Of a stretch of 6,812 nt of DNA, positions 1 to 6,727 are shown one piece after another. The position numbers and the translations under genes were made by a program. This DNA comes from Comamonadaceae bacterium. Its GTDB lineage: Bacteria; Pseudomonadota; Gammaproteobacteria; Burkholderiales; Burkholderiaceae_C. How positions within the stretch are numbered: position 1 is the first letter of the stretch; each line of letters starts with the position of its first letter. The notes under the pieces are model-generated. The model saw only the letters and a list, made by a program, of their open reading frames with translations, ran no database searches and was not told the DNA's origin. The stretch is taken from NCBI GenBank assembly GCA_947455585.1, contig CANGOY010000100.1, positions 1 to 6,812 of the forward strand, written 5' to 3'.

Positions 1-585
1 CGTGTGTGGAACTTTGCGTTCAAACACGAAGCTACCCTCAAGGCCGCGACCGCAGGTAACCTGAGCGCGACCAAGCCGCGTAAAGAAGCTGCCGATTTGC
101 GCCGCGAAATGCACGTGGTGTTGAAGCAAGTCAGCTACGACTACGACCGCATGCAATACAACACCGTGGTGTCGGGCTGCATGAAGTTGCTCAATGCCTT
201 GGAAGATTTCAAGACAGACGGCAGCGATGGCGACAACGCCGTGTTGTGTGAAGGCGTGTCGATTTTGCTGCGCATGCTCTACCCCGCTTGCCCGCACATC
301 AGTGCGAACTTGTGGGCCGAGCTGGGCTATGCCGGCAAGGCGGGCGACCTGCTTGACACCGCATGGCCCGAGGTGGACGAAAGCGCCTTGCAACGCGATG
401 AGTTGGAGCTGATGCTGCAAATCAACGGCAAGCTGCGTGGCTCCGTCACTGTCAGCGCCACGGCCAGCAAAGAGCAAATCGAGCAAGCCGCATTGGCCAC
501 CGAAGCCTTCATCAAGCAAGCAGACGGCGCAGCACCTAAGATGGTCATCGTGGTGCCTGGTCGCTTGGTCAACATCGTTGTTTAA
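1..585 (+). CDS. leuS: Leucyl-tRNA synthetase, C-terminal 194 residues (5' end outside window)
   Basis: This is the tail of a class I aminoacyl-tRNA synthetase that charges tRNA-Leu with leucine in the cytoplasm. The reading frame is open from the first base (CGT codon) to the TAA at 583-585, so the catalytic and editing domains lie upstream of the window. Fragment residues about 1-125 resemble the helical anticodon-binding domain (YNTVVSG at 53-59, LYPACPHISANLWAELGY at 93-110, AWPEVDE at 121-127). Residues about 132-194 form the small C-terminal domain, with LQINGKLRG at 139-147 and the closing VPGRLVNIVV, which is very typical of bacterial LeuS. The C-terminus looks intact. It is followed after 8 bases by lptE, whose Shine-Dalgarno overlaps this stop codon; the leuS-lptE-holA linkage is also found in E. 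coli and supports the call. Confidence 0.97.
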   Translation, partial: RVWNFAFKHEATLKAATAGNLSATKPRKEAADLRREMHVVLKQVSYDYDRMQYNTVVSGCMKLLNALEDFKTDGSDGDNAVLCEGVSILLRMLYPACPHISANLWAELGYAGKAGDLLDTAWPEVDESALQRDELELMLQINGKLRGSVTVSATASKEQIEQAALATEAFIKQADGAAPKMVIVVPGRLVNIVV

Positions 586-593
586 AGGCTGAT

Positions 594-1100
594 ATGTCCA
601 CCACACGTCGCGCTTGGTTGATGTCTGCCGCCCTGGCTGCAGGGCTGGCGGGGTGTGGTTTTGAGCTGCGCAAGCCGCCGCGCTATGCGTTCAACACGCT
701 GTTCAGTAGCATTCCTATCGTGTCGCCGTTTGGTGTGAAGCTCAAGCGCAGTTTGGAGTCTTCAGGGCAGGTGGAAGTCATCACGGACCCGCGCCAAATT
801 GAACGTGCCGAAGTCATCTTTGACCAGTTGTTTGAGGTGCGTGAGAAAGTGGTCGTGGGCCGTACCTCGACTGGTGCGATTCGTGAATTTCAGCTGCGTT
901 TGCGTTATCGCTTTCGTGTGCGTTCGCGCAACGGCATTGAGTTGATTCCCGATACAGAAATCACGCTCACGCGCGACATCAACTTCAACGAAACTGGCGC
1001 CTTGTCCAAAGAGTCGGAAGAAGCCTTGTTGTACCGGGACATGGAAGGTGATTTGGTGTTGCAAATCCAACGTCGCTTGGCCGCAATTCGTCAGGTCTAA
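594..1100 (+). CDS. lptE: LPS-assembly lipoprotein LptE (RlpB)
   Basis: LptE is the outer-membrane lipoprotein that plugs the LptD barrel and helps insert lipopolysaccharide into the outer leaflet. The 168-residue product begins with a lipoprotein signal peptide: a basic start with R5-R6, a hydrophobic stretch at about 7-19, and the lipobox LAGC at 18-21 with C21 as the lipidated residue. The residue after it is Gly rather than Asp, which fits Lol-dependent sorting to the outer membrane. The next residues, CGFELRKPPRYAFNTLF, match the usual LptE start. The rest is the alternating charged and hydrophobic pattern expected of its alpha/beta fold, with no further membrane segment. It is shorter than E. 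coli LptE (193 residues). The start ATG at 594 has an AAGG at 585-588 overlapping the leuS stop, 5 bases away. Position between leuS and holA makes the call firm despite the family's weak sequence conservation. Confidence 0.93.
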   Translation: MSTTRRAWLMSAALAAGLAGCGFELRKPPRYAFNTLFSSIPIVSPFGVKLKRSLESSGQVEVITDPRQIERAEVIFDQLFEVREKVVVGRTSTGAIREFQLRLRYRFRVRSRNGIELIPDTEITLTRDINFNETGALSKESEEALLYRDMEGDLVLQIQRRLAAIRQV

Positions 1101-2171
1101 ATGCAAGTCGCCAGCGCTCAATTTGCCAACCACTTGCAAACGCAGGCCAGCAAAGGCTTGCGCAGCCTGTACACCTTTTATGGTGACGAGCCGCTGTTGC
1201 AGCAAGAGGCTTTAGACGCGCTGCGCAATACTGCGCGTGCGCAGGGCTACACCGAGCGCAGCGTGTACACCGTGGCCGGTGCCCACTTTGATTGGGGTGA
1301 AGTGCTGGCTGCAGGTGGCTCCATGAGTTTGTTTGCCGACAAACAGCTGATTGAAATTCGCATTCCCTCTGGCAAGCCAGGCAAAGAAGGCAGTACTGCC
1401 TTGCAGCAAATTGCAGAGCTGGCTGTTGGCAACGACAGCACACTGACCGTGGTGCTGTTGCCGCGTCTGGACAAAGCGACGAAGAGCTCGGCGTGGTTCA
1501 GCACCCTAGAGAACAACGGCATCAGCGTGCAGATTGATCCGGTGGAACGCCATGCGTTGCCCACATGGATTGCACAGCGTTTGGGTGCACAGCAGCAGCG
1601 CGTCGCCGCGGGCGAAGCGGGTCAACATACCTTGCAGTTTTTTGCTGAGCGTGTGGAAGGCAACTTGCTGGCCGCGCACCAAGAAATTCAAAAACTCGCA
1701 CTTTTGTACCCAGAAGGTGAGTTGAGCTTTGAGCAAGTCGAACGTGCCGTGTTGAACGTGGCGCGCTACGACGTGTTCAAACTCTCAGAGGCGGTGCTGA
1801 GTGGCCAGCCCCTGCGCGTGCAGCGCATGCTTGACGGCCTGAAGGCCGAGGGTGAGGCCGAGGTGCTGGTGCACTACACATTGGCCGAAGAAATTCGCGC
1901 CTTGAAGCGTGTCAAAGATGCGGTGGCTTCTGGCAAGGCTTTGCCTATGGCCTTGCGCGAACAGCGCATTTGGGGCCCACGCGAACGTTTGTTCGAGCGC
2001 GTGCTGCCGCGCTTGAGTGTGGGCATGCTGGAAAAATTGTTGCAATCGGCCCATCAGGTCGACGGCATTGTCAAAGGTTTGAAAACGCCAGAATGGCCTG
2101 CCGATAACTGGCAAGCCCTGCACCGTTTGGCCATGCGTTTGTGCCGCGCTTGTATGCCGCGCAATGCTTAA
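1101..2171 (+). CDS. holA: DNA polymerase III subunit delta
   Basis: Delta is the clamp-loader subunit that opens the beta sliding clamp during loading onto primed DNA. The 356-residue product is close to the E. coli length (343). The N-terminal domain (about 1-145) has the family motif YTFYGDEPLLQQEAL at 24-38, then FDWGEVLAAGGSMSLFADKQ at 63-82, which resembles the clamp-contacting region, and VVLLPRLDKATKSSAWF at 117-133. The middle region (about 150-225) contains AERVEGNLLAAHQEIQKLAL at 182-201, a hallmark of delta, followed by DVFKLSEAVLSG. The C-terminal helical collar domain runs from about 235 to 345. Delta does not itself hydrolyse ATP and no proper Walker A is visible, as expected. 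The ATG at 1101 directly follows the lptE TAA with no spacer; a weak AGG at 1093-1095 is the only Shine-Dalgarno, so translational coupling to lptE is likely. Confidence 0.95.
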   Translation: MQVASAQFANHLQTQASKGLRSLYTFYGDEPLLQQEALDALRNTARAQGYTERSVYTVAGAHFDWGEVLAAGGSMSLFADKQLIEIRIPSGKPGKEGSTALQQIAELAVGNDSTLTVVLLPRLDKATKSSAWFSTLENNGISVQIDPVERHALPTWIAQRLGAQQQRVAAGEAGQHTLQFFAERVEGNLLAAHQEIQKLALLYPEGELSFEQVERAVLNVARYDVFKLSEAVLSGQPLRVQRMLDGLKAEGEAEVLVHYTLAEEIRALKRVKDAVASGKALPMALREQRIWGPRERLFERVLPRLSVGMLEKLLQSAHQVDGIVKGLKTPEWPADNWQALHRLAMRLCRACMPRNA

Positions 2172-2184
2172 TTAGGAAACACAT

Positions 2185-3465
2185 ATGACGACTCTCAACG
2201 TTGCCAACCACATGCACGCACTCGGTGCTCAGGCCAAAGCCGCGTCCGCACAAATGGCCAAAGCCTCTGCCGCAGTGAAGAACACGGCGCTGCGCAAACT
2301 TGCTGCCTTGTTGCGCGAGAACATAGACGCGCTCCAAATCGACAACGCCAAAGACATTGAGCGCGCCATTGCTGCGGGCCTTGATGCCCCCATGGTCGAC
2401 CGCTTGAAGCTCACGCCGAAAGTGTTGGAAACCTGCGCACAAGGCTGTGAACAACTTGCCGCCATGCCTGAGGTGATTGGTGAAATCACAGGTTTGAAAG
2501 AGCAACCCAGCGGCATTCGCGTGGGCCAAATGCGCGTGCCTTTAGGCGTGTTCGGCATGATTTTCGAAAGCCGCCCCAACGTGACGATAGAGGCGGCCTC
2601 GTTGTCCATCAAGAGTGGCAACGCCTGCATCTTGCGCGGTGGTTCGGAAGCCATTGATTCCAACAAAGCCTTGGCCAAGTTGGTGCAACAAGCCTTGAGC
2701 GAAGGCGGCTTGCCCACCGACGCGGTGCAGCTGGTGCAAACCACCGACCGCGACGCCGTGGGCCACCTCATTGCCATGCCCGAGTTTGTGGATGTCATCA
2801 TTCCACGCGGTGGCAAAGGTTTGATTGAGCGCATCAGCCGCGAGGCTAAAGTGCCTGTCATCAAACACTTGGACGGCAACTGCCACACCTATGTGGACGA
2901 CCCCTGCGATATCGCCATGGCCGTGACCGTGGCTGACAACGCCAAGACCCAAAAATACAGCCCCTGCAACGCCAGCGAAAGCCTGGTGGTGGCTCGCGGC
3001 GTAGCGGCAGAGTTCTTGCCAAAAATTGGCGCCATCTACGCGGCCAAAGGCGTGGAGATGCGTTGCTGCCCAGAGGCCAAAGCCATCCTTGCCCACGTCA
3101 AAGGCGCGAACCTCAAAGACGCGACCGAACAAGACTGGTTTGAGGAATACCTAGGCCCCATCATCAGCGTCAAAGTCGTGGATGGTTTGGATGCGGCTAT
3201 TGCACACATCAACCATTATTCGAGTCACCACACCGAATCTATCCTCACGCGCGACCACATGCACGCCCAGCGCTTTTTGCGTGAGGTGGACTCGTCCAGC
3301 GTGATGGTGAATGCCAGCACCCGTTTTGCGGATGGTTTTGAATACGGTTTGGGTGCCGAAATAGGTATTTCCACCGACAAATTCCACGCGCGTGGGCCAG
3401 TGGGCATTGAAGGCCTGACCTCACTCAAATACGTGGTGTTGGGCCAGGGTGAAATTCGCGTTTAG
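2185..3465 (+). CDS. proA: Gamma-glutamyl phosphate reductase (glutamate-5-semialdehyde dehydrogenase)
   Basis: ProA performs the second step of proline synthesis, the NADPH-dependent reduction of gamma-glutamyl phosphate to glutamate-5-semialdehyde, in the cytoplasm. The 426-residue product is full length for the family and has the aldehyde-dehydrogenase-like fold. Visible motifs are VPLGVFGMIFESRPNVT at 118-134 with ILRGGSEAIDSN at 149-160 (cofactor-binding region), IPRGGKGLI at 206-214, the catalytic cysteine C261 in KYSPCNASESLVV, and a segment fitting the ProA signature at V332-I353 (core AIAHINHYSSHHTESI). The C-terminal DGFEYGLGAEIGIST and RGPVGIEGLTSLKYV are near-universal. The start at 2185 has AGGA at 2174-2177, seven bases upstream. 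It lies 13 bases after holA and is probably cotranscribed. The partner kinase gene proB is not in the window. No clear terminator follows. Confidence 0.97.
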   Translation: MTTLNVANHMHALGAQAKAASAQMAKASAAVKNTALRKLAALLRENIDALQIDNAKDIERAIAAGLDAPMVDRLKLTPKVLETCAQGCEQLAAMPEVIGEITGLKEQPSGIRVGQMRVPLGVFGMIFESRPNVTIEAASLSIKSGNACILRGGSEAIDSNKALAKLVQQALSEGGLPTDAVQLVQTTDRDAVGHLIAMPEFVDVIIPRGGKGLIERISREAKVPVIKHLDGNCHTYVDDPCDIAMAVTVADNAKTQKYSPCNASESLVVARGVAAEFLPKIGAIYAAKGVEMRCCPEAKAILAHVKGANLKDATEQDWFEEYLGPIISVKVVDGLDAAIAHINHYSSHHTESILTRDHMHAQRFLREVDSSSVMVNASTRFADGFEYGLGAEIGISTDKFHARGPVGIEGLTSLKYVVLGQGEIRV

Positions 3466-3494
3466 TCGCCCACCCGACATTTGTCAGCTTGAGT

Positions 3495-3523
3495 CTGACT
3501 GTGTCATCCCAACGTCCTAGAAT
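3495..3523 (+). promoter_or_regulatory. Candidate sigma70 promoter for gshA-kup-gshB
   Basis: In the gap after proA there is a CTGACT (-35, 3495-3500, four of six consensus bases) and a TAGAAT (-10, 3518-3523, five of six) separated by exactly 17 bases. Transcription would begin near 3530, leaving a leader of about 17 bases that includes the gshA Shine-Dalgarno. This is the only gap long enough to house a promoter, which supports it, but promoter calls by eye are prone to false positives. Confidence 0.5.
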
Positions 3524-3537
3524 TGCTCTCCACCTAC

Positions 3538-3542
3538 AAGGA
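3538..3542 (+). promoter_or_regulatory. Shine-Dalgarno that sets the gshA start
   Basis: AAGGA lies four bases before the ATG at 3547. The reading frame is open further upstream to a TTG at 3523, but that TTG overlaps the -10 hexamer and lacks a Shine-Dalgarno. The ribosome site therefore favours the ATG at 3547, giving 431 rather than 439 residues. Confidence 0.7.
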
Positions 3543-3546
3543 CACC

Positions 3547-4842
3547 ATGGTTCCACATCTCATCACGGCCCTCAACGGCCCCATCAACGAGCTTGAGCAA
3601 CGCATCCTCGATTCCATGCCCGCCATCGAGCGTTGGTTTCGTTTGGAATGGATGGAGCACACGCCGCCGTTCTATACCTCGGTCGATATTCGCAACGCAG
3701 GCTTCAAGCTCGCACCGGTCGACACCAACCTCTACCCAGGCGGCTGGAACAACCTCACGCCTGAGATGTTGCCGCTCGCTGTGCAAGCGGCGATGGCTGC
3801 GATTGAGAAGATTTGCCCCGAAGCGCGCAACCTCTTGTTGATTCCTGAGAACCACACGCGCAACACCTTCTACTTGTCGAACGTGGCGCAGCTGCAGCGC
3901 ATCTTCCACATGGCGGGTTTGAATGTGCGCATTGGTTCAATCAATCCTGAAATCAAAGAGAACACCACGATTGAGTTGCCCAACGGCGACAGCGTCACGC
4001 TTGAGCCCGTGATTCGCGGCAAGCGTCGCCTCGGGCTCAAGGACTTTGACCCATGCACCATCTTGCTCAACAACGATTTGAGCGCAGGCATCCCCGGCAT
4101 CTTGGAAGACTTGCACGAGCAACATTTGTTGCCACCCCTGCACGCCGGCTGGAGCGTGCGCCGCAAGAGTAAACACTTCGAATGCTACGAAGAAGTGGCC
4201 AAGCGTTTTGGCAAGCTGCTAGGCATTGACCCTTGGCTCATCAATCCCATGTTCAACCAGTGCGGCGAAGTGAACTTTGCCGAAGGCACGGGCATGGAGT
4301 GTTTGAAGACGAATGTCGATGCCTTGCTGACCAAGATTAAGCGCAAATACAAAGAGTACGGCATCAACGAAAAACCCTTCGTCATCGTCAAGGCCGACAA
4401 CGGCACCTACGGCATGGGCATCATGACGGTGCGCGATGTGAAAGACCTTGACGTGGTCAACCGCAAGACGCGCAACAAAATGAGCGTGGTCAAAGACGGC
4501 CAAGAGGTGAACCAAGTCATCATCCAAGAAGGCGTGCTGACGCACGAACGCTTGAACGATGCCGTGGCCGAGCCCGTGGTCTACATGATGGACCGTTATG
4601 TGGTGGGCGGCTTCTACCGCGTGCATGCCGACCGTGGTGTGGACGAAAACTTGAACGCACCCGGCGCGAGCTTTGTGCCCTTGGCGTTCGAGCAAAGTGC
4701 GCACACGCCGCAGCCCGGCATGAAGCCTGGTGCGAGTACCCCCAACCGCTTTTACATGTATGGCGTCATTGGCCGGTTGGCCATGCTGGCTGCGAGTTAC
4801 GAACTCGAAGCCACTGACCCCGAAGCAGAGAATTACGACTGA
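3547..4842 (+). CDS. gshA: Glutamate-cysteine ligase, Acidithiobacillus/proteobacterial type
   Basis: This enzyme makes gamma-glutamylcysteine from glutamate, cysteine and ATP, the first and usually limiting step of glutathione synthesis, in the cytoplasm. The 431-residue protein belongs, by my recognition, to the GshA family first described in Acidithiobacillus ferrooxidans and common in betaproteobacteria, which is unrelated in sequence to E. coli GshA. Characteristic stretches are FYTSVDIRNAGFKLAPVDTN at 42-61 with YPGGWNNL at 63-70, IPENHTRNTFY at 99-109, ILLNNDLSAGIP at 172-183, and a glycine-rich KADNGTYGMGIMTV at 282-295 that looks like a nucleotide-binding loop of ATP-grasp kind (inference). 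The C-terminal FYMYGVIGRLAMLAASYELE ends the conserved region. I chose the ATG at 3547 over the upstream TTG at 3523 from the Shine-Dalgarno and promoter positions. The presence of gshB two genes downstream supports the function. Coding looks intact. Confidence 0.94.
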   Translation: MVPHLITALNGPINELEQRILDSMPAIERWFRLEWMEHTPPFYTSVDIRNAGFKLAPVDTNLYPGGWNNLTPEMLPLAVQAAMAAIEKICPEARNLLLIPENHTRNTFYLSNVAQLQRIFHMAGLNVRIGSINPEIKENTTIELPNGDSVTLEPVIRGKRRLGLKDFDPCTILLNNDLSAGIPGILEDLHEQHLLPPLHAGWSVRRKSKHFECYEEVAKRFGKLLGIDPWLINPMFNQCGEVNFAEGTGMECLKTNVDALLTKIKRKYKEYGINEKPFVIVKADNGTYGMGIMTVRDVKDLDVVNRKTRNKMSVVKDGQEVNQVIIQEGVLTHERLNDAVAEPVVYMMDRYVVGGFYRVHADRGVDENLNAPGASFVPLAFEQSAHTPQPGMKPGASTPNRFYMYGVIGRLAMLAASYELEATDPEAENYD

Positions 4843-4844
4843 GG
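4841..4844 (+). promoter_or_regulatory. Shine-Dalgarno overlapping the gshA stop; decides the kup start
   Basis: GAGG overlaps the gshA TGA (4840-4842). Two in-frame ATGs follow, at 4848 and 4851. The spacer is three bases to the first and six to the second, so the second is the better start. The overlap with the stop codon suggests that kup translation is coupled to gshA. Confidence 0.6.
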
Positions 4845-4850
4845 TAAATG

Positions 4851-6722
4851 ATGGAACAACACGGTAAATCGTCGCTCGCGGCGCTCACCCTAGGCGCGAT
4901 TGGCGTCGTTTACGGCGACATCGGCACCAGTGTGTTGTATGCGATGAAAGAAGTGTTTGGCTCGGGCCATGTGCAATTCACACCCGACAACATCTATGGC
5001 ATCTTGTCTATCTTCTTTTGGACGCTGACAGTCATCGTGTCCATCAAATACGTGGCCTTGGTGTTGCGTGCGGATAACAACGGCGAGGGCGGTTTGGTGG
5101 CCATGTTGGCCTTGGCGTCCATGGCCGTCAAAGACCGTCCCGTGTTGCGTCAGCGCATGTTGATTGTGGGTATCTTCGGCACATGTTTGTTTTATGGCGA
5201 TGGTGTTATCACGCCTGCTATTTCGGTGCTGTCTGCCGTGGAAGGTTTAGAGGTCGTTTCGCCGGCCTTCACCAAGTATGTGATACCGCTCACGATTGTG
5301 ATTTTGTTTGGCCTCTTCGCTGTGCAAAAGCGAGGTACCAGCGGTATTGGCAAGTTCTTTGGCCCCATCACCGTGGTGTGGTTTGCCGCCATTGCCGCTT
5401 TGGGCCTATACCACATTGCCGCGCATCCCGAAATCATGTGGGCGCTCAGCCCTCATTACGCCGTGCAATTCATCATCAATGAACCCACCATCACCTTTTT
5501 GATTTTGGGCGCGGTCGTTTTGTGTGTGACCGGTGGTGAAGCGCTGTACGCCGATAAGGGCCACTTCGGTAAGAAGCCCATTCGCATTGCGTGGTTCTTT
5601 GTGGTCATGCCTTCTCTCACATTGAACTATTTCGGCCAAGGCGCTTTGTTGCTGAGCGACCCTTCAGCTGTGACGAACCCGTTCTTCAACATGGCCCCTG
5701 ATTGGTTGCTCGTGCCCTTGGTTGGCTTGGCTACAGCAGCCACAGTCATTGCGTCGCAAGCCTTGATTTCTGGCGCCTTTAGCGTCACCAAGCAGGTCGT
5801 ACAAATGGGCTTCCTGCCACGTTTGCAAGTGCTCCACACCAGCGTGAAAGACACCGGGCAAATTTACATCCCGTTCGTGAACTGGGGTTTGTTTGCTGTC
5901 ATCGTGTTGGCTGTGATGATGTTCAAGTCGTCTAGCAACTTGGCAGCGGCCTACGGTATTGCCGTCTGTACTGACATGCTCATCACGACCGTTCTCACAT
6001 TCTTTGTGATTCACTACGGTTGGAAATACCCCTTCTGGTGGTGCTTGGCTGCCACGAGCTTTTTCTTCATGGTGGACTTTGCTTTCTGGGCATCCAATTT
6101 GCTCAAGCTGCTCGAAGGCGGCTGGTTTCCCTTGCTGATTGCTTCCGTCATCATGATGCTGATGCTTACTTGGCGCGATGGCCGCGGCATTTTGAACGAG
6201 AAGCGCAAAGAGGATGCCTTGGACTTGAATAGTTTCTTGGAAGCGGTCTTCTTGTCGCCTCCTACACGTGTAGAAGGCACGGCTGTGTTTTTGACATCAG
6301 GCAAAGGGGCTGTGCCTAACGCTATGTTGCATAACCTCAAGCACAACAAAGTTTTGCATCAGACCAATCTTTTCGTGAATGTACAAAACCATGAAGTGCC
6401 ATGGATTGACGAAGCCGAGCGCTTGCAAATCAAAGCCTTGGGTTACGACTGTTGGCAAGTCGAAATTCACTACGGCTTCAAAGACGACCCTGATGTGCCT
6501 GGTGCCCTGACGCACCTGCACGGCATGGGCTGCGAAATCAACCCCATGACTACCAGCTACTTCTTGTCTCGCGACAGCATCGTGCCCACGGTGGGCAGCG
6601 GCATGTCGGCTTGGCGTGAAAAACTGTTTGCACAAATGCACCTCAACGCCAGCTCAGCTGCCGACTTCTTGAACTTGCCTAGCAACTCCGTGGTGGAGCT
6701 GGGCAGCAAAATCGAAATCTAA
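4851..6722 (+). CDS. kup: Low-affinity potassium uptake permease Kup (KUP/HAK/KT family)
   Basis: Kup imports K+ across the inner membrane, in E. coli by proton symport. From the ATG at 4851 the product is 623 residues, nearly equal to E. coli Kup (622). Twelve hydrophobic segments are visible, at about residues 9-30, 48-72, 102-126, 142-158, 170-190, 213-232, 245-268, 285-308, 340-358, 363-388, 394-414 and 423-440, followed by a soluble cytoplasmic domain of about 180 residues ending VVELGSKIEI. Signature motifs are IGVVYGDIGTSVLYAMKEVF, ADNNGEGGLVAML, FYGDGVITPAISVLSAVEGL, TGGEALYADKGHFG, PSLTLNYFGQGALLL and IPFVNWGLF. Acidic residues matching those important in E. coli Kup are present (D23; D117 where E. 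coli has E116; E230; D409), from remembered alignment. It sits between gshA and gshB with gaps of 8 and 5 bases and is probably cotranscribed. An ATG at 4848 would add one Met. Confidence 0.96.
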   Translation: MEQHGKSSLAALTLGAIGVVYGDIGTSVLYAMKEVFGSGHVQFTPDNIYGILSIFFWTLTVIVSIKYVALVLRADNNGEGGLVAMLALASMAVKDRPVLRQRMLIVGIFGTCLFYGDGVITPAISVLSAVEGLEVVSPAFTKYVIPLTIVILFGLFAVQKRGTSGIGKFFGPITVVWFAAIAALGLYHIAAHPEIMWALSPHYAVQFIINEPTITFLILGAVVLCVTGGEALYADKGHFGKKPIRIAWFFVVMPSLTLNYFGQGALLLSDPSAVTNPFFNMAPDWLLVPLVGLATAATVIASQALISGAFSVTKQVVQMGFLPRLQVLHTSVKDTGQIYIPFVNWGLFAVIVLAVMMFKSSSNLAAAYGIAVCTDMLITTVLTFFVIHYGWKYPFWWCLAATSFFFMVDFAFWASNLLKLLEGGWFPLLIASVIMMLMLTWRDGRGILNEKRKEDALDLNSFLEAVFLSPPTRVEGTAVFLTSGKGAVPNAMLHNLKHNKVLHQTNLFVNVQNHEVPWIDEAERLQIKALGYDCWQVEIHYGFKDDPDVPGALTHLHGMGCEINPMTTSYFLSRDSIVPTVGSGMSAWREKLFAQMHLNASSAADFLNLPSNSVVELGSKIEI

Positions 6723-6727
6723 ACCTC

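Noticed and set aside
2125..2184. Possible separate promoter for proA at the end of holA
   Set aside because: TTAATT near 2168 is AT-rich but has no properly spaced -35 hexamer, and the 13-base holA-proA gap suits cotranscription.
2229..3132. Long minus-strand open frames opposite proA (up to 219 codons)
   Set aside because: They lie wholly over a strongly conserved gene, give no recognisable protein and have low-complexity His/Ala/Gly-rich or Ser/Arg-rich composition typical of shadow frames in GC-rich DNA.
3447..3475. GGGTG / CACCC inverted repeat as a possible proA terminator
   Set aside because: The stem is only five base pairs with a 19-base loop that includes the proA stop codon, and no T-run follows. 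It does not make a convincing intrinsic terminator.
3535..3547. Thirteen-base match TACAAGGACACCA between the gshA leader (3535-3547) and gshB coding sequence (6773-6785), giving YKDT in both frames
   Set aside because: A 13-base match somewhere in a 6.8 kb window is not unlikely by chance (rough expectation about 0.3 under equal base use). One copy is explained by conserved GshB residues and the other by a Shine-Dalgarno, so a duplication trace is not supported.
4219..4704. 161-codon minus-strand open frame opposite gshA
   Set aside because: Its His/Val/Asp-rich translation mirrors the codon bias of gshA, with no motifs and no ribosome site that I could recognise.
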